In this document: positions 1-5,815 of the stretch, in pieces
How the letters are laid out: each line of letters opens with the position of its first letter
Position numbering within the stretch: the stretch's first letter is position 1
Source: Desulfobacterales bacterium
GTDB taxonomy: Bacteria > Desulfobacterota > Desulfobacteria > Desulfobacterales > Desulfosalsimonadaceae
Length of the DNA stretch: 5,888 nt
Reading direction: 5' to 3'
Assembly: GCA_029933295.1 (NCBI GenBank)
Contig: JAOZOL010000165.1
Location: 1 to 5,888 of the forward strand
Position numbers and translations under genes: made by a program
The notes under the pieces: model-generated
What the model saw: the letters and a program-made list of their open reading frames with translations, nothing else
What the model was told of the DNA's origin: nothing
The model's database searches: none

Positions 1-25
1 AAGTTCACCAATCACATAAAATTGG

Positions 26-189
26 CAAGGCGCGCAAATCCTGAGGATCGAGGCGTTGTTTGTCGCTATGTTGAGCAATAACCAAATACAAGGCGCATTG
101 GTTTTTCAGACGCAAGATAATACATGCAGTATATTGAGTGGCTGAAAAACCAATGCAACGCAGTAGATGGGGATTTTAACGACGCCATC
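26..189. repeat. Composite intergenic repeat, Desulfobacterota-like
   Basis: Non-coding stretch between the window edge and the end of the ThDP gene. It holds a direct repeat CAAGGCGC (26-33 and 89-96), a short palindrome ATCCT-G-AGGAT (38-48), a perfect 15-bp inverted repeat (95-109 / 142-156), an outer inverted pair GGCGTTGTT (52-60) / AACGACGCC (178-186; 8 of 9 pair), and a terminal GATGG (166-170) / CCATC (185-189). On the minus strand it reads CTGCGTTG ... TGCGCCTTG ... TTTGCGCGCCTTG, which resembles dispersed non-coding repeats I recall in sulfate-reducer genomes. The two CGCCTTG ends suggest two units in tandem or one inserted in another. No transposase is visible. That it is structured is certain; that it is multi-copy is inference. 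Confidence 0.55.
95..156. repeat. Perfect 15-bp inverted repeat (long hairpin)
   Basis: GCATTGGTTTTTCAG at 95-109 is the exact reverse complement of CTGAAAAACCAATGC at 142-156, with a 32-nt spacer that itself contains ATAC (120-123) / GTAT (129-132). It starts about 35 nt after the stop of the leftward ThDP gene, so it would form in the 3' end of that operon's mRNA and could end or protect the transcript. No clear U-run follows it on the minus strand, so it is not a textbook intrinsic terminator. It is more likely part of the surrounding repeat element. Confidence 0.7.
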
Positions 190-190
190 A

Positions 191-1858
191 TCAGAAATCC
201 GAAAGATTCTGATAAAACATCACCGTCGCCGGGCTGGTAACCGTCGGGTCCGTCACCACATTGATACAGGCCGGTTTGCCGGACTCAACAGCCCGTTTAA
301 TGGCCGGGATAATATCTGCATCTTTCGTCACCAGCTCCCCGTATCCGCCCAGACCTTCCACCATTTTTTCATAATTGCGCATGCCCAGCTCCGAGCATGT
401 ACATCGGTCTCCGCCGATGCTCATCTCCTGGGAATGCTTGATCATTCCCCAGGCGCAGTCGTTATTTACCACGCATACAATGGGGATATTATGACGAACC
501 GCTGTATCAAACTCCATGCTGTTAAAGCCAAAAGATCCATCGCCGTTAAGCACAATCACGGGTTTATCAGGATTTGCCAGTTTTCCGGCAATGGCAAAAG
601 GAATTCCTGTGCCCAGGCATCCAAGCAACGCGCCGGCAGGGATCAATACCCCGGCTTTTTGTGATGACGTAAAACCTGCAAGCCCATAATAGCTGGTATC
701 ACCACCGTCAGCCACATAGAGTGCATCTTCCCCGAACACTTCCATGATCTGCGCCACAAGGCGAACAGGATGGATGGGATCAGAGGGGGTTTTTCGCTGC
801 TCCAGTTCCGTGGTCATAAACGCGGCATATGCGTTTCTCAGCTTTGTCAGCCACTTGTCGTGATTTCGCTTTTCCACCATGGGGACAAGCTGGTTGAGTA
901 TATACCCGCAGTCCCCCACCAACCCTACTTCCGAAGACCGGTTCCGGTCAATTTCATGCTCCTCGATATCGATGCGGACTACTTTAGCATCAGGAAACAG
1001 CTTTGTGGCCTGCATTACCCAGTTAAACCGAATCCCGGCCGCAATGATGACGTCTGTCTGGGGAGCGCCGGTCATGATGCCGGTAAATCCGCTGTCATTG
1101 ATTGAAAGCGGATGATCGTCCGGCAATTCACCCCGCCCGTTGTTTAACAATGCAAACGGAAAGCCGGTTTTTTCGATAAAGGTTTTAAGGACATCGGCGC
1201 AGCCGCTTATGCCCACACCACTGCCGCCGATAAACAATGGCCGCTGGGCATTGTTTATGATATCGGCAGCTTTTTTGAGTTCGGATTCATCAGGATGGGT
1301 GGATGATTTATGAACCTTTCGAAGCGGCATTTTTACACTTTTTTCATCAACGCCGACAAACAGGATATCCGGGGGCAGTTCCAGGAAGACAGGCCCTGGC
1401 CTGCCCATGGTGGCCTGGCGGAAGGCAATGGAAAGGTATTCCGGAATCCGTTTGGTGTCATAACAGGTGGCACACCATTTGGTTACGGGTTTTACCATAT
1501 CAATCTGGTTCATTTCCTGCAAAGCGCCGGTCAGGTCATCGCGCAGGGGATGCCGGCCGCATAGCACGACCAGCGGCGCATTATCCAGATACGCATTGGC
1601 AATGCCGGTCAGGGAATTGGTAAACCCAGGCCCGGCAGTCACCAGACACACCCCGGGTTTATTTTTATAAATCGACCATGCGTGGGCCATCATGGCCGCC
1701 GCCTGCTCATGACGCACATCAATGGTGCGGATATTGTATTGTGTAAATCCGTCTAAGATATTTTCAATGTGCCCGCCTGAAATCGTAAAGACAATACCGA
1801 CATTTTCATTTTCCTTTAAATATTTTGCGACCAGGTGACCGCCGAATATTTCAGCCAT
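191..1858 (-). CDS. ThDP-dependent enzyme, 2-hydroxyacyl-CoA lyase/oxalyl-CoA decarboxylase/acetolactate synthase-like
   Basis: Cytoplasmic 555-residue enzyme expected to use thiamine diphosphate and Mg2+ to make or break a C-C bond next to a carbonyl. The three-domain order is visible: N-terminal PYR domain (about 1-170) with the activating glutamate E51 in RHEQAA and the GALQE motif (111-115); a central domain (about 190-330); and a C-terminal PP domain with the metal/diphosphate motif GDGSFGF (439-445, D440) ending in VVNND (463-467, N466). The full length matches the family (about 550-570). Instead of the ADGYAR typical of biosynthetic acetolactate synthase after the glutamate, it has AHAWS. 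No small regulatory subunit or ilvC lies nearby, which argues against valine/isoleucine synthesis. A hydroxyacyl-CoA lyase-like role is favoured but the substrate is unknown. It is last in the leftward operon, 22 nt after the SCP2-like gene. The ATG start at 1858 is backed by a strong ribosome binding site. Confidence 0.85.
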   Translation of the reverse strand: MAEIFGGHLVAKYLKENENVGIVFTISGGHIENILDGFTQYNIRTIDVRHEQAAAMMAHAWSIYKNKPGVCLVTAGPGFTNSLTGIANAYLDNAPLVVLCGRHPLRDDLTGALQEMNQIDMVKPVTKWCATCYDTKRIPEYLSIAFRQATMGRPGPVFLELPPDILFVGVDEKSVKMPLRKVHKSSTHPDESELKKAADIINNAQRPLFIGGSGVGISGCADVLKTFIEKTGFPFALLNNGRGELPDDHPLSINDSGFTGIMTGAPQTDVIIAAGIRFNWVMQATKLFPDAKVVRIDIEEHEIDRNRSSEVGLVGDCGYILNQLVPMVEKRNHDKWLTKLRNAYAAFMTTELEQRKTPSDPIHPVRLVAQIMEVFGEDALYVADGGDTSYYGLAGFTSSQKAGVLIPAGALLGCLGTGIPFAIAGKLANPDKPVIVLNGDGSFGFNSMEFDTAVRHNIPIVCVVNNDCAWGMIKHSQEMSIGGDRCTCSELGMRNYEKMVEGLGGYGELVTKDADIIPAIKRAVESGKPACINVVTDPTVTSPATVMFYQNLSDF

Positions 1859-1862
1859 GCGT

Positions 1863-1870
1863 TCCTCCTT
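1863..1870 (-). promoter_or_regulatory. Strong ribosome binding site for the ThDP gene
   Basis: The minus strand reads AAGGAGGA ending 4 nt before the ATG at 1858, a near-perfect Shine-Dalgarno. It fixes the start and suggests high translation of the last gene of the operon. Confidence 0.8.
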
Positions 1871-1880
1871 ATTATTAAAT

Positions 1881-2237
1881 TTACATCACCAGATTAATAC
1901 CATCTTCAAACCACTGGGCCCAAACGCTCAACCCAAGCACTTTTAATTTGCCTTCGGCAGCCGCGTTAAATGACGCATCGGTTTTTTTGCTGGTCATCAC
2001 AGAAAATCCGGTTGCCGCATCTTCCCAGACCAGCGCTACATCGTAATTTTTCTGATCCCCGGGCATTGAGGAAAGTTTGCCCTTATCAAAGATGAACAAT
2101 CTGGCCCGCTTACCATCTTTGGTTTTAATCAGGACTTTTGTACTGATCTTGCTGATGTATTTTTTAAACGCCTTGTTGGTCACTGATGCGACTTTTAAAA
2201 TATTATACAGCGCAAACAATAGTACTGAAAATTTCAT
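1881..2237 (-). CDS. Small SCP2-like (sterol carrier protein 2 fold) protein
   Basis: 118-residue protein, probably cytoplasmic. After a hydrophobic/amphipathic N-terminus (1-18) and a basic helix (about 21-39), the rest looks like a shortened SCP2 domain: beta-rich stretch VLIKTKDGKRARLFIF (35-50), then YDVALVWEDAATGFSVM (65-81) and the closing AAAEGKLKVLGLSVWAQWF (92-110). The patterns 'D-V-A-L-V-W-x-D-A' and 'G-K-L-K-V-x-G' near the end are typical of SCP2-like proteins, which bind fatty acids, acyl-CoAs or sterols in a hydrophobic tunnel. The assignment is from pattern memory. The N-terminus could be mistaken for a signal peptide, but no clear cleavage site follows. It lies between the dehydrogenase (26 nt) and the ThDP gene (22 nt), so it is surely co-transcribed and may carry or present an acyl substrate. 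AAGGAG at 2244-2249, 6 nt before the ATG, supports the start. Confidence 0.7.
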   Translation of the reverse strand: MKFSVLLFALYNILKVASVTNKAFKKYISKISTKVLIKTKDGKRARLFIFDKGKLSSMPGDQKNYDVALVWEDAATGFSVMTSKKTDASFNAAAEGKLKVLGLSVWAQWFEDGINLVM

Positions 2238-2243
2238 GGGGCT

Positions 2244-2249
2244 CTCCTT
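2244..2249 (-). promoter_or_regulatory. Ribosome binding site for the SCP2-like gene
   Basis: AAGGAG on the minus strand, 6 nt from the ATG at 2237. Ideal sequence and spacing show that this small reading frame is a translated gene and fix its start. Confidence 0.75.
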
Positions 2250-2263
2250 AAAATCAAAATGGA

Positions 2264-3484
2264 TTATTTGTTAAACGCCACAATTGTTTTCATGGCCCGG
2301 TGTTTTTGTTTATTTAGATTCACCTCAATCATCTGCTCATAATCTTCTAAGGCAAATTTATGGGTAACAATATTTTCAGCCTGAATTTTGTCCTGGTTCA
2401 TCAAATCCATCGCGATTTCAAATACGTGCTGCCTTTTGCCATTAAACTCAGTATACCCATACCCATATACACCTTTTATTGTCTGTAGCTTCAGCCATAA
2501 AGGCGTCAGATCAAGCTTCACATCTCCGCCGATTCCTACAATACTGAGTGTCCCCATGGCTGTAAGCAGTCTCATGCTGAGGTTAAGGGTTGTTTTGGCG
2601 GCGACCGTGTCGTAAATTTTATCAAACCCGCCCATGGCAATATCCATTCCGATCATGGGTTTATATATTTTAGCGCCTGTAATCCGGGCGGTTTGTTTGA
2701 ATGCTTTTTTTGAAGGGATCACCTCATCTGCACCGGCTTTTTTTGCCAGGTCAGCCGCAAATGATGACGGCTCAATGACTGAAATACTGCAGCCGGGCAC
2801 CAGTGCCCGCAAAGACTGTATAATCAGATTCCCGATAACGCCACCGCCGACCACAAGAATTTTTTCATTCTCTTCCGGCAAGTTGTCCAGCACTGCCTGC
2901 AATGCCACGGAAACCGGTTCGGTTATGACGGCGGTCTCAGGGCTCATTCCGTCAGGGACCTTAAACAACTGGCTTTTGTGTGCCGTCATCAATGGTGCAA
3001 ACCCTCCGTTTATGCCCTGATTAATACCGACAAACATGCCCGGAGGAAGATTGCCGTTGGCAAAATTTTCACAACTCGCTCTTCCAGCACGACAACTCGG
3101 GCAGACAGGGGTTATGCCGCGTGCTTCGCATCCCAGTCCGGGGTTGAGCGTCACCATATCACCTGCTTTAAAGCCTTCCACACCAGTACCGGTGTCAACG
3201 ATTTCACCGACAATTTCATGCCCGGTCACACATGGAAAAGAGGTAAACGGGGATGCGCTCGGGGAATCATGCAAAAGAATTAAATTCAGGTCACTGCCGC
3301 AAAAGCCACAATAAATTGTTTTGATTTTTACCCAGTCCGGTGTCGGCAGTTTTGGCTCGGGAATATCTACGAGGCTGATTGTTTTGACTGGGCCTTTATA
3401 GAAGACCTGCTTACCGAAAAAAGTACGAAGTATTTTAGCGGCAGCGAATTTGGGGACATTGACATTAAACTGTAAAGCTTTCAT
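2264..3484 (-). CDS. Zinc-dependent medium-chain alcohol dehydrogenase (MDR family)
   Basis: 406-residue cytoplasmic oxidoreductase expected to interconvert an alcohol and an aldehyde or ketone with NAD(P). Catalytic-zinc residues are present: C62 in CGFCGSD (59-65), H89-E90 in VTGHEIVGE (86-94), and E189 in TEPVSVAL (188-195). A structural-zinc lobe has C119, C128, C131 and C138. The nucleotide-binding Rossmann fold follows with VVGGGVIGN (211-219), and the acidic E238 at the end of the second strand favours NAD over NADP. The protein is longer than the usual 340-380 residues because of an insert near residues 10-30 and a widened zinc lobe. It resembles a little-studied roughly 400-residue MDR group rather than classical ADH or threonine dehydrogenase. 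It is the first gene of the leftward operon. GGAGGG (3488-3493 region) lies just before the ATG, and the probable promoter is at 3530-3558. Substrate unknown. Confidence 0.9.
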   Translation of the reverse strand: MKALQFNVNVPKFAAAKILRTFFGKQVFYKGPVKTISLVDIPEPKLPTPDWVKIKTIYCGFCGSDLNLILLHDSPSASPFTSFPCVTGHEIVGEIVDTGTGVEGFKAGDMVTLNPGLGCEARGITPVCPSCRAGRASCENFANGNLPPGMFVGINQGINGGFAPLMTAHKSQLFKVPDGMSPETAVITEPVSVALQAVLDNLPEENEKILVVGGGVIGNLIIQSLRALVPGCSISVIEPSSFAADLAKKAGADEVIPSKKAFKQTARITGAKIYKPMIGMDIAMGGFDKIYDTVAAKTTLNLSMRLLTAMGTLSIVGIGGDVKLDLTPLWLKLQTIKGVYGYGYTEFNGKRQHVFEIAMDLMNQDKIQAENIVTHKFALEDYEQMIEVNLNKQKHRAMKTIVAFNK

Positions 3485-3529
3485 GTGCCCTCCGGTTTAA
3501 ATGATTATTTCTGTCAAAGAATACATTTC

Positions 3530-3558
3530 AACATATGAATAAAGGTTCATATTGTCAA
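3530..3558 (-). promoter_or_regulatory. Sigma70-type promoter of the leftward operon
   Basis: On the minus strand a consensus -35 TTGACA (plus coordinates 3553-3558) is followed by exactly 17 nt and then TATGTT (3530-3535, 4 of 6 match to TATAAT). Transcription should begin near 3523, giving a leader of about 40 nt to the ATG at 3484. An A/T tract (3559-3580) lies directly upstream. The operator-like inverted repeat fills its spacer. Confidence 0.65.
3533..3552. promoter_or_regulatory. Putative TetR operator (ATATGAA-N6-TTCATAT)
   Basis: Perfect 7-bp inverted repeat: ATATGAA (3533-3539), spacer TAAAGG (3540-3545), TTCATAT (3546-3552). At 20 bp it has the size of a TetR-family operator and lies between the -35 and -10 boxes of the leftward promoter, where bound repressor would block RNA polymerase. 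The divergent regulator encoded at 3679-4299 is the obvious candidate to bind it; the second regulator at 5186 is the alternative. The symmetry and position are seen directly; binding is inferred. Confidence 0.65.
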
Positions 3559-3600
3559 TAAAAATTATATTATATAAAAACAATATATTATTATTAAAAG
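3559..3600. promoter_or_regulatory. Very AT-rich spacer between divergent promoters (possible UP element)
   Basis: About 42 bp almost wholly A/T, including the palindrome TTATAT-T-ATATAA (3565-3577). The part next to 3558 is where an UP element for the leftward promoter would lie, and the tract may also bend or melt easily. Base composition alone supports this, so the regulatory meaning is tentative. Confidence 0.35.
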
Positions 3601-3627
3601 CTGATTGAAACTTCATCTTATTTATTA

Positions 3628-3656
3628 TTGACAATCCCCTTGATGGACAGTATATT
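3628..3656 (+). promoter_or_regulatory. Near-consensus sigma70 promoter of the tetR-tesB-tetR operon
   Basis: Perfect -35 TTGACA (3628-3633), a 17-nt spacer, then TATATT (3651-3656; 5 of 6 to TATAAT). The expected start of transcription is near 3663, leaving a leader of about 16 nt with AAGGA (3668-3672) ahead of the ATG at 3679. No palindrome lies within this promoter, unlike the leftward one, so it may be expressed constitutively or be only weakly autoregulated. Confidence 0.7.
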
Positions 3657-3667
3657 TGGCATAAAAA

Positions 3668-3672
3668 AAGGA
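3668..3672 (+). promoter_or_regulatory. Ribosome binding site that decides the regulator's start
   Basis: AAGGA is followed by three consecutive in-frame ATG codons at 3673, 3676 and 3679. Only the third has normal spacing (6 nt), so it is the preferred start. The longer frame opening with TTG at 3628 would begin inside the -35 box and upstream of the predicted transcript start. Confidence 0.65.
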
Positions 3673-3678
3673 ATGATG

Positions 3679-4299
3679 ATGAGCCTTGTCCGAACTCCCA
3701 AACAGCAGCGCAGTATCCAGACCAAAAAACGCATTATCAAAGCGGCTTTTCATTTATATGCCCAAAAAGGAATTCACGGGACCAATTCCAAGGAGATCGT
3801 GGCAAAAGCCGGCGTTTCCATTGGCAGCTTTTATTCCTATTTTAAAAATAAAAAAACCCTGCTTCTGGAAATACTTGATGATTATCTGGACCGGACCTAC
3901 CTGACCGTATGGAAAGACATGGAGAGCGTTACGATCAATGAACTGGACCGCAATGATATCAAGTTTATCATAGAAAATGTATTTAAAGCATATGAAATCG
4001 CTCCTACATTTCTTATGCAGACCCACGCACTACGCTATTCAGACGCAGACATCAACCGGGTGTATGAGCGCGAACGAAACCGTGAAGTGACCCAGATACG
4101 GTATTTGCTTGAGAACAACAAGCATCGGATGCGGATTTCAGACCCGGAGGCTGCGGCCATTGTTATTCACAATGCGGTTGAAAGCGTTGTGCATACTGCG
4201 AAATTTCTCGGCCCGAAAATTGATGAAATGCGGCTGATTAATGAGCTGGCGAATATGATTTATAATCTTTTGCTGCATGGGAGCCAGGATAAAAAATGA
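3679..4299 (+). CDS. TetR/AcrR-family transcriptional regulator (first)
   Basis: 206-residue DNA-binding protein from the chosen start. The N-terminal TetR domain covers about residues 10-60: a first helix RIIKAAFHLYAQKG (18-31), then the helix-turn-helix with SKEIVAKAGVSIGSFYSYF (37-55), whose last part is the typical recognition helix, and KNKKTLLLEIL. The rest (about 65-206) is an all-helical ligand-binding and dimerisation domain without a recognised subfamily signature. It is transcribed divergently from the dehydrogenase operon and likely represses it through the inverted repeat at 3533-3552. Its partner gene is an acyl-CoA thioesterase, so a CoA thioester or its free acid is a reasonable guess for the effector. 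The frame can be extended to a TTG at 3628, but that codon is part of the promoter -35 box. Its stop overlaps the next gene's start (ATGA). Confidence 0.9.
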   Translation: MSLVRTPKQQRSIQTKKRIIKAAFHLYAQKGIHGTNSKEIVAKAGVSIGSFYSYFKNKKTLLLEILDDYLDRTYLTVWKDMESVTINELDRNDIKFIIENVFKAYEIAPTFLMQTHALRYSDADINRVYERERNREVTQIRYLLENNKHRMRISDPEAAAIVIHNAVESVVHTAKFLGPKIDEMRLINELANMIYNLLLHGSQDKK

Positions 4300-5183
4300 A
4301 TCAGTGTACCTCCAGCGAGAATGTCTTAGACGAATTGCTTGCGCTTTTAAAACTTGAAAAAATTGAAGAAAACATCTTTCGGGGAAACTCTCAAGACTTG
4401 GGATTCGGCAATGTTTTCGGTGGCCAGGTTTTGGGCCAGGCGCTGTCGGCGGCTACTCAGACTGTAAGTCAAGACCGGAGCGCTCACAGTCTTCATGCCT
4501 ATTTCATGCGGCCCGGTGATCCGGCAAAGCCCATTGTTTATGATGTGGACTGCATCCGTGACGGCAAAAGTTTTACCACACGGCGTATTGTCGCCATTCA
4601 AAAGGGAAGGGCCATATTATCCATGTCCGCCTCGTTTCAAATCGATGAATCCGGCTTTGAGCATCAGGACGTAATGCCTGATGATATTTCAGGGCCCGAC
4701 AGCCTGATATCGGAAGTGGAGATGGCCCGTCAAGTGCAGGATAAAATTCCGGCATCTATCCGGAATCAGATATTGTGTACCAAACCCATTGAAATCCGGC
4801 CGGTCAATCCCGTGAATCCGTTTGCACCGGAAAAAGAGATACCGGAGCGGTATGTCTGGTTTAAAGCTATCCATAAAATGCCGGACGATCTGTCCGTGCA
4901 TAAATATTTGCTGGCGTATGCGTCTGATTTCGGACTCGTGTCAACGTCGCTGCGGCCCCACGGGAAAACTTTCTGGGACCCGCAAATGCAGGTAGCCAGT
5001 CTGGATCACGCCATGTGGTTTCATCGGGATTTTCGTATGGATGACTGGCTGCTCTATGTCATTAAAAGTCCGAGCGCCTCAAAGGCGCGGGGCTTAAACC
5101 ATGGCAGTATTTTTACCCGTGACGGCCGACTTGTCGCGTCCACGACTCAAGAAGGATTGATTCGGTATCGGGGGAAAAGTTAA
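4296..5183 (+). CDS. tesB: Acyl-CoA thioesterase II (TesB family)
   Basis: 295-residue cytoplasmic enzyme that hydrolyses acyl-CoA to free acid and CoA. It has two hotdog domains: the first (about 10-120) with VFGGQVLGQAL (40-50), LHAYFMRPGDP (66-76) and DGKSFTTRR (89-97); the second (about 185-290) with YASDFG (208-213), LDHAMWFHR (236-244), SKARGL (262-267) and TTQEGLIR (283-290). The catalytic triad of E. coli TesB (Asp, Thr, Gln) maps to D211, S235 and Q285, so the threonine is replaced by serine, a conservative change. Length is close to the usual 285-290. Its ATG overlaps the preceding regulator's stop by 4 nt (ATGA), implying translational coupling, with AGGA at 4286-4289 as ribosome binding site. 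Its role may be to release CoA from a dead-end or inducing acyl-CoA of the neighbouring pathway; chain-length preference cannot be read. Confidence 0.92.
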   Translation: MNQCTSSENVLDELLALLKLEKIEENIFRGNSQDLGFGNVFGGQVLGQALSAATQTVSQDRSAHSLHAYFMRPGDPAKPIVYDVDCIRDGKSFTTRRIVAIQKGRAILSMSASFQIDESGFEHQDVMPDDISGPDSLISEVEMARQVQDKIPASIRNQILCTKPIEIRPVNPVNPFAPEKEIPERYVWFKAIHKMPDDLSVHKYLLAYASDFGLVSTSLRPHGKTFWDPQMQVASLDHAMWFHRDFRMDDWLLYVIKSPSASKARGLNHGSIFTRDGRLVASTTQEGLIRYRGKS

Positions 5184-5185
5184 AA

Positions 5186-5815
5186 ATGAAAACAGCCCGA
5201 GGTAAAAAAGAAGTCTCTCAGATCAGGGAAAAAATTCTTGAAAGCGCTTTGGATATTATTATCGATAAAGGCCTTGATGGGCTGACCATGCGAAATCTTG
5301 CAAAAAAAACCGGTATGACGGCGCCCAATCTTTATAATTATTTTTCAAGCAAGGATGAAATTTATATTCATATCGTCATCCGTGGGTTTGAAATGCTACA
5401 TGCTGATCTTAAAGAAGTATATAACAGCCATGAAGATAAAACAGCCCGTTTAAGAGCCATGATCGGCACCTATATGACTTTCGGTATAAACAAACCCCGG
5501 TATTATGATATTATGTTTACCCGTCCCACCCCTAAATACAATGACTACATCGGCACCTCGCTGGAAAAGATCTCGGAAATCGAATATAAAATCTCAATGG
5601 ATATTGCGGCCCTTGCATTAAAAACCGCATCTGATGTGATCGGGCCGTCTGCCGGAGACGAAATACTAACCCGGCGGCTGGTCCAGATATGGAGCCTGCT
5701 ACACGGAATGATCACCTTAAACAACAGTCAGGTGATGGGGTATGTCGCAGAAACCGCTGGGCAGGTATATGAAAAAATTATTGATGAGTTTATCGTCTCC
5801 CTGAAAACATCGTAA
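5186..5815 (+). CDS. TetR/AcrR-family transcriptional regulator (second, WHG-type C-terminus)
   Basis: 209-residue DNA-binding protein. The TetR helix-turn-helix spans about residues 12-58, with REKILESALDIIIDKG (14-29), TMRNLAKKTGMTAPNLYNYF (34-53) and SSKDEIYIHIV. The C-terminal half carries IMFTRPTPKYNDY (109-121) and WSLLHGMITL (169-178), the W-x(3)-HG signature of the WHG-type ligand domain, which the first regulator lacks. The two regulators are therefore not a recent duplication. It starts 2 nt after the thioesterase stop and is surely co-transcribed. The ribosome binding site is weak or distant (GGGGGA around 5169-5174), so it probably relies on coupling. Its targets are unknown: possibly this operon, a gene to the right outside the window, or joint control of the left operon. 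Confidence 0.9.
   Translation: MKTARGKKEVSQIREKILESALDIIIDKGLDGLTMRNLAKKTGMTAPNLYNYFSSKDEIYIHIVIRGFEMLHADLKEVYNSHEDKTARLRAMIGTYMTFGINKPRYYDIMFTRPTPKYNDYIGTSLEKISEIEYKISMDIAALALKTASDVIGPSAGDEILTRRLVQIWSLLHGMITLNNSQVMGYVAETAGQVYEKIIDEFIVSLKTS

Noticed and set aside
1..190. CRISPR array or tRNA in the left intergenic region
   Set aside because: There are no regularly spaced identical repeats, and no cloverleaf or TTCRANNC-type arm; the symmetries fit a repeat element instead.
167..1670. Plus-strand open frames of 67-165 codons opposite the ThDP gene
   Set aside because: They are antisense shadows of a full-length enzyme with intact motifs, and their translations show no recognisable domain.
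191..1858. Calling the ThDP enzyme the biosynthetic acetolactate synthase large subunit (ilvB)
   Set aside because: There is no small subunit or other branched-chain amino acid gene nearby, the sequence after the catalytic Glu differs (AHAWS), and the operon context is catabolic in look.
2077..3314. Plus-strand open frames opposite the SCP2-like and dehydrogenase genes
   Set aside because: They lie antisense to genes with clear motifs and good ribosome binding sites; their products look like random low-complexity translations.
3511..3517. A second TTGACA-like -35 box on the minus strand (TGTCAA at 3512-3517)
   Set aside because: No acceptable -10 lies 16-18 nt further on, and the transcript would begin inside or past the ribosome binding site of the dehydrogenase.
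3754..4901. Minus-strand and other-frame open frames within the regulator and thioesterase genes
   Set aside because: They overlap confident TetR and TesB genes and show no family signature.
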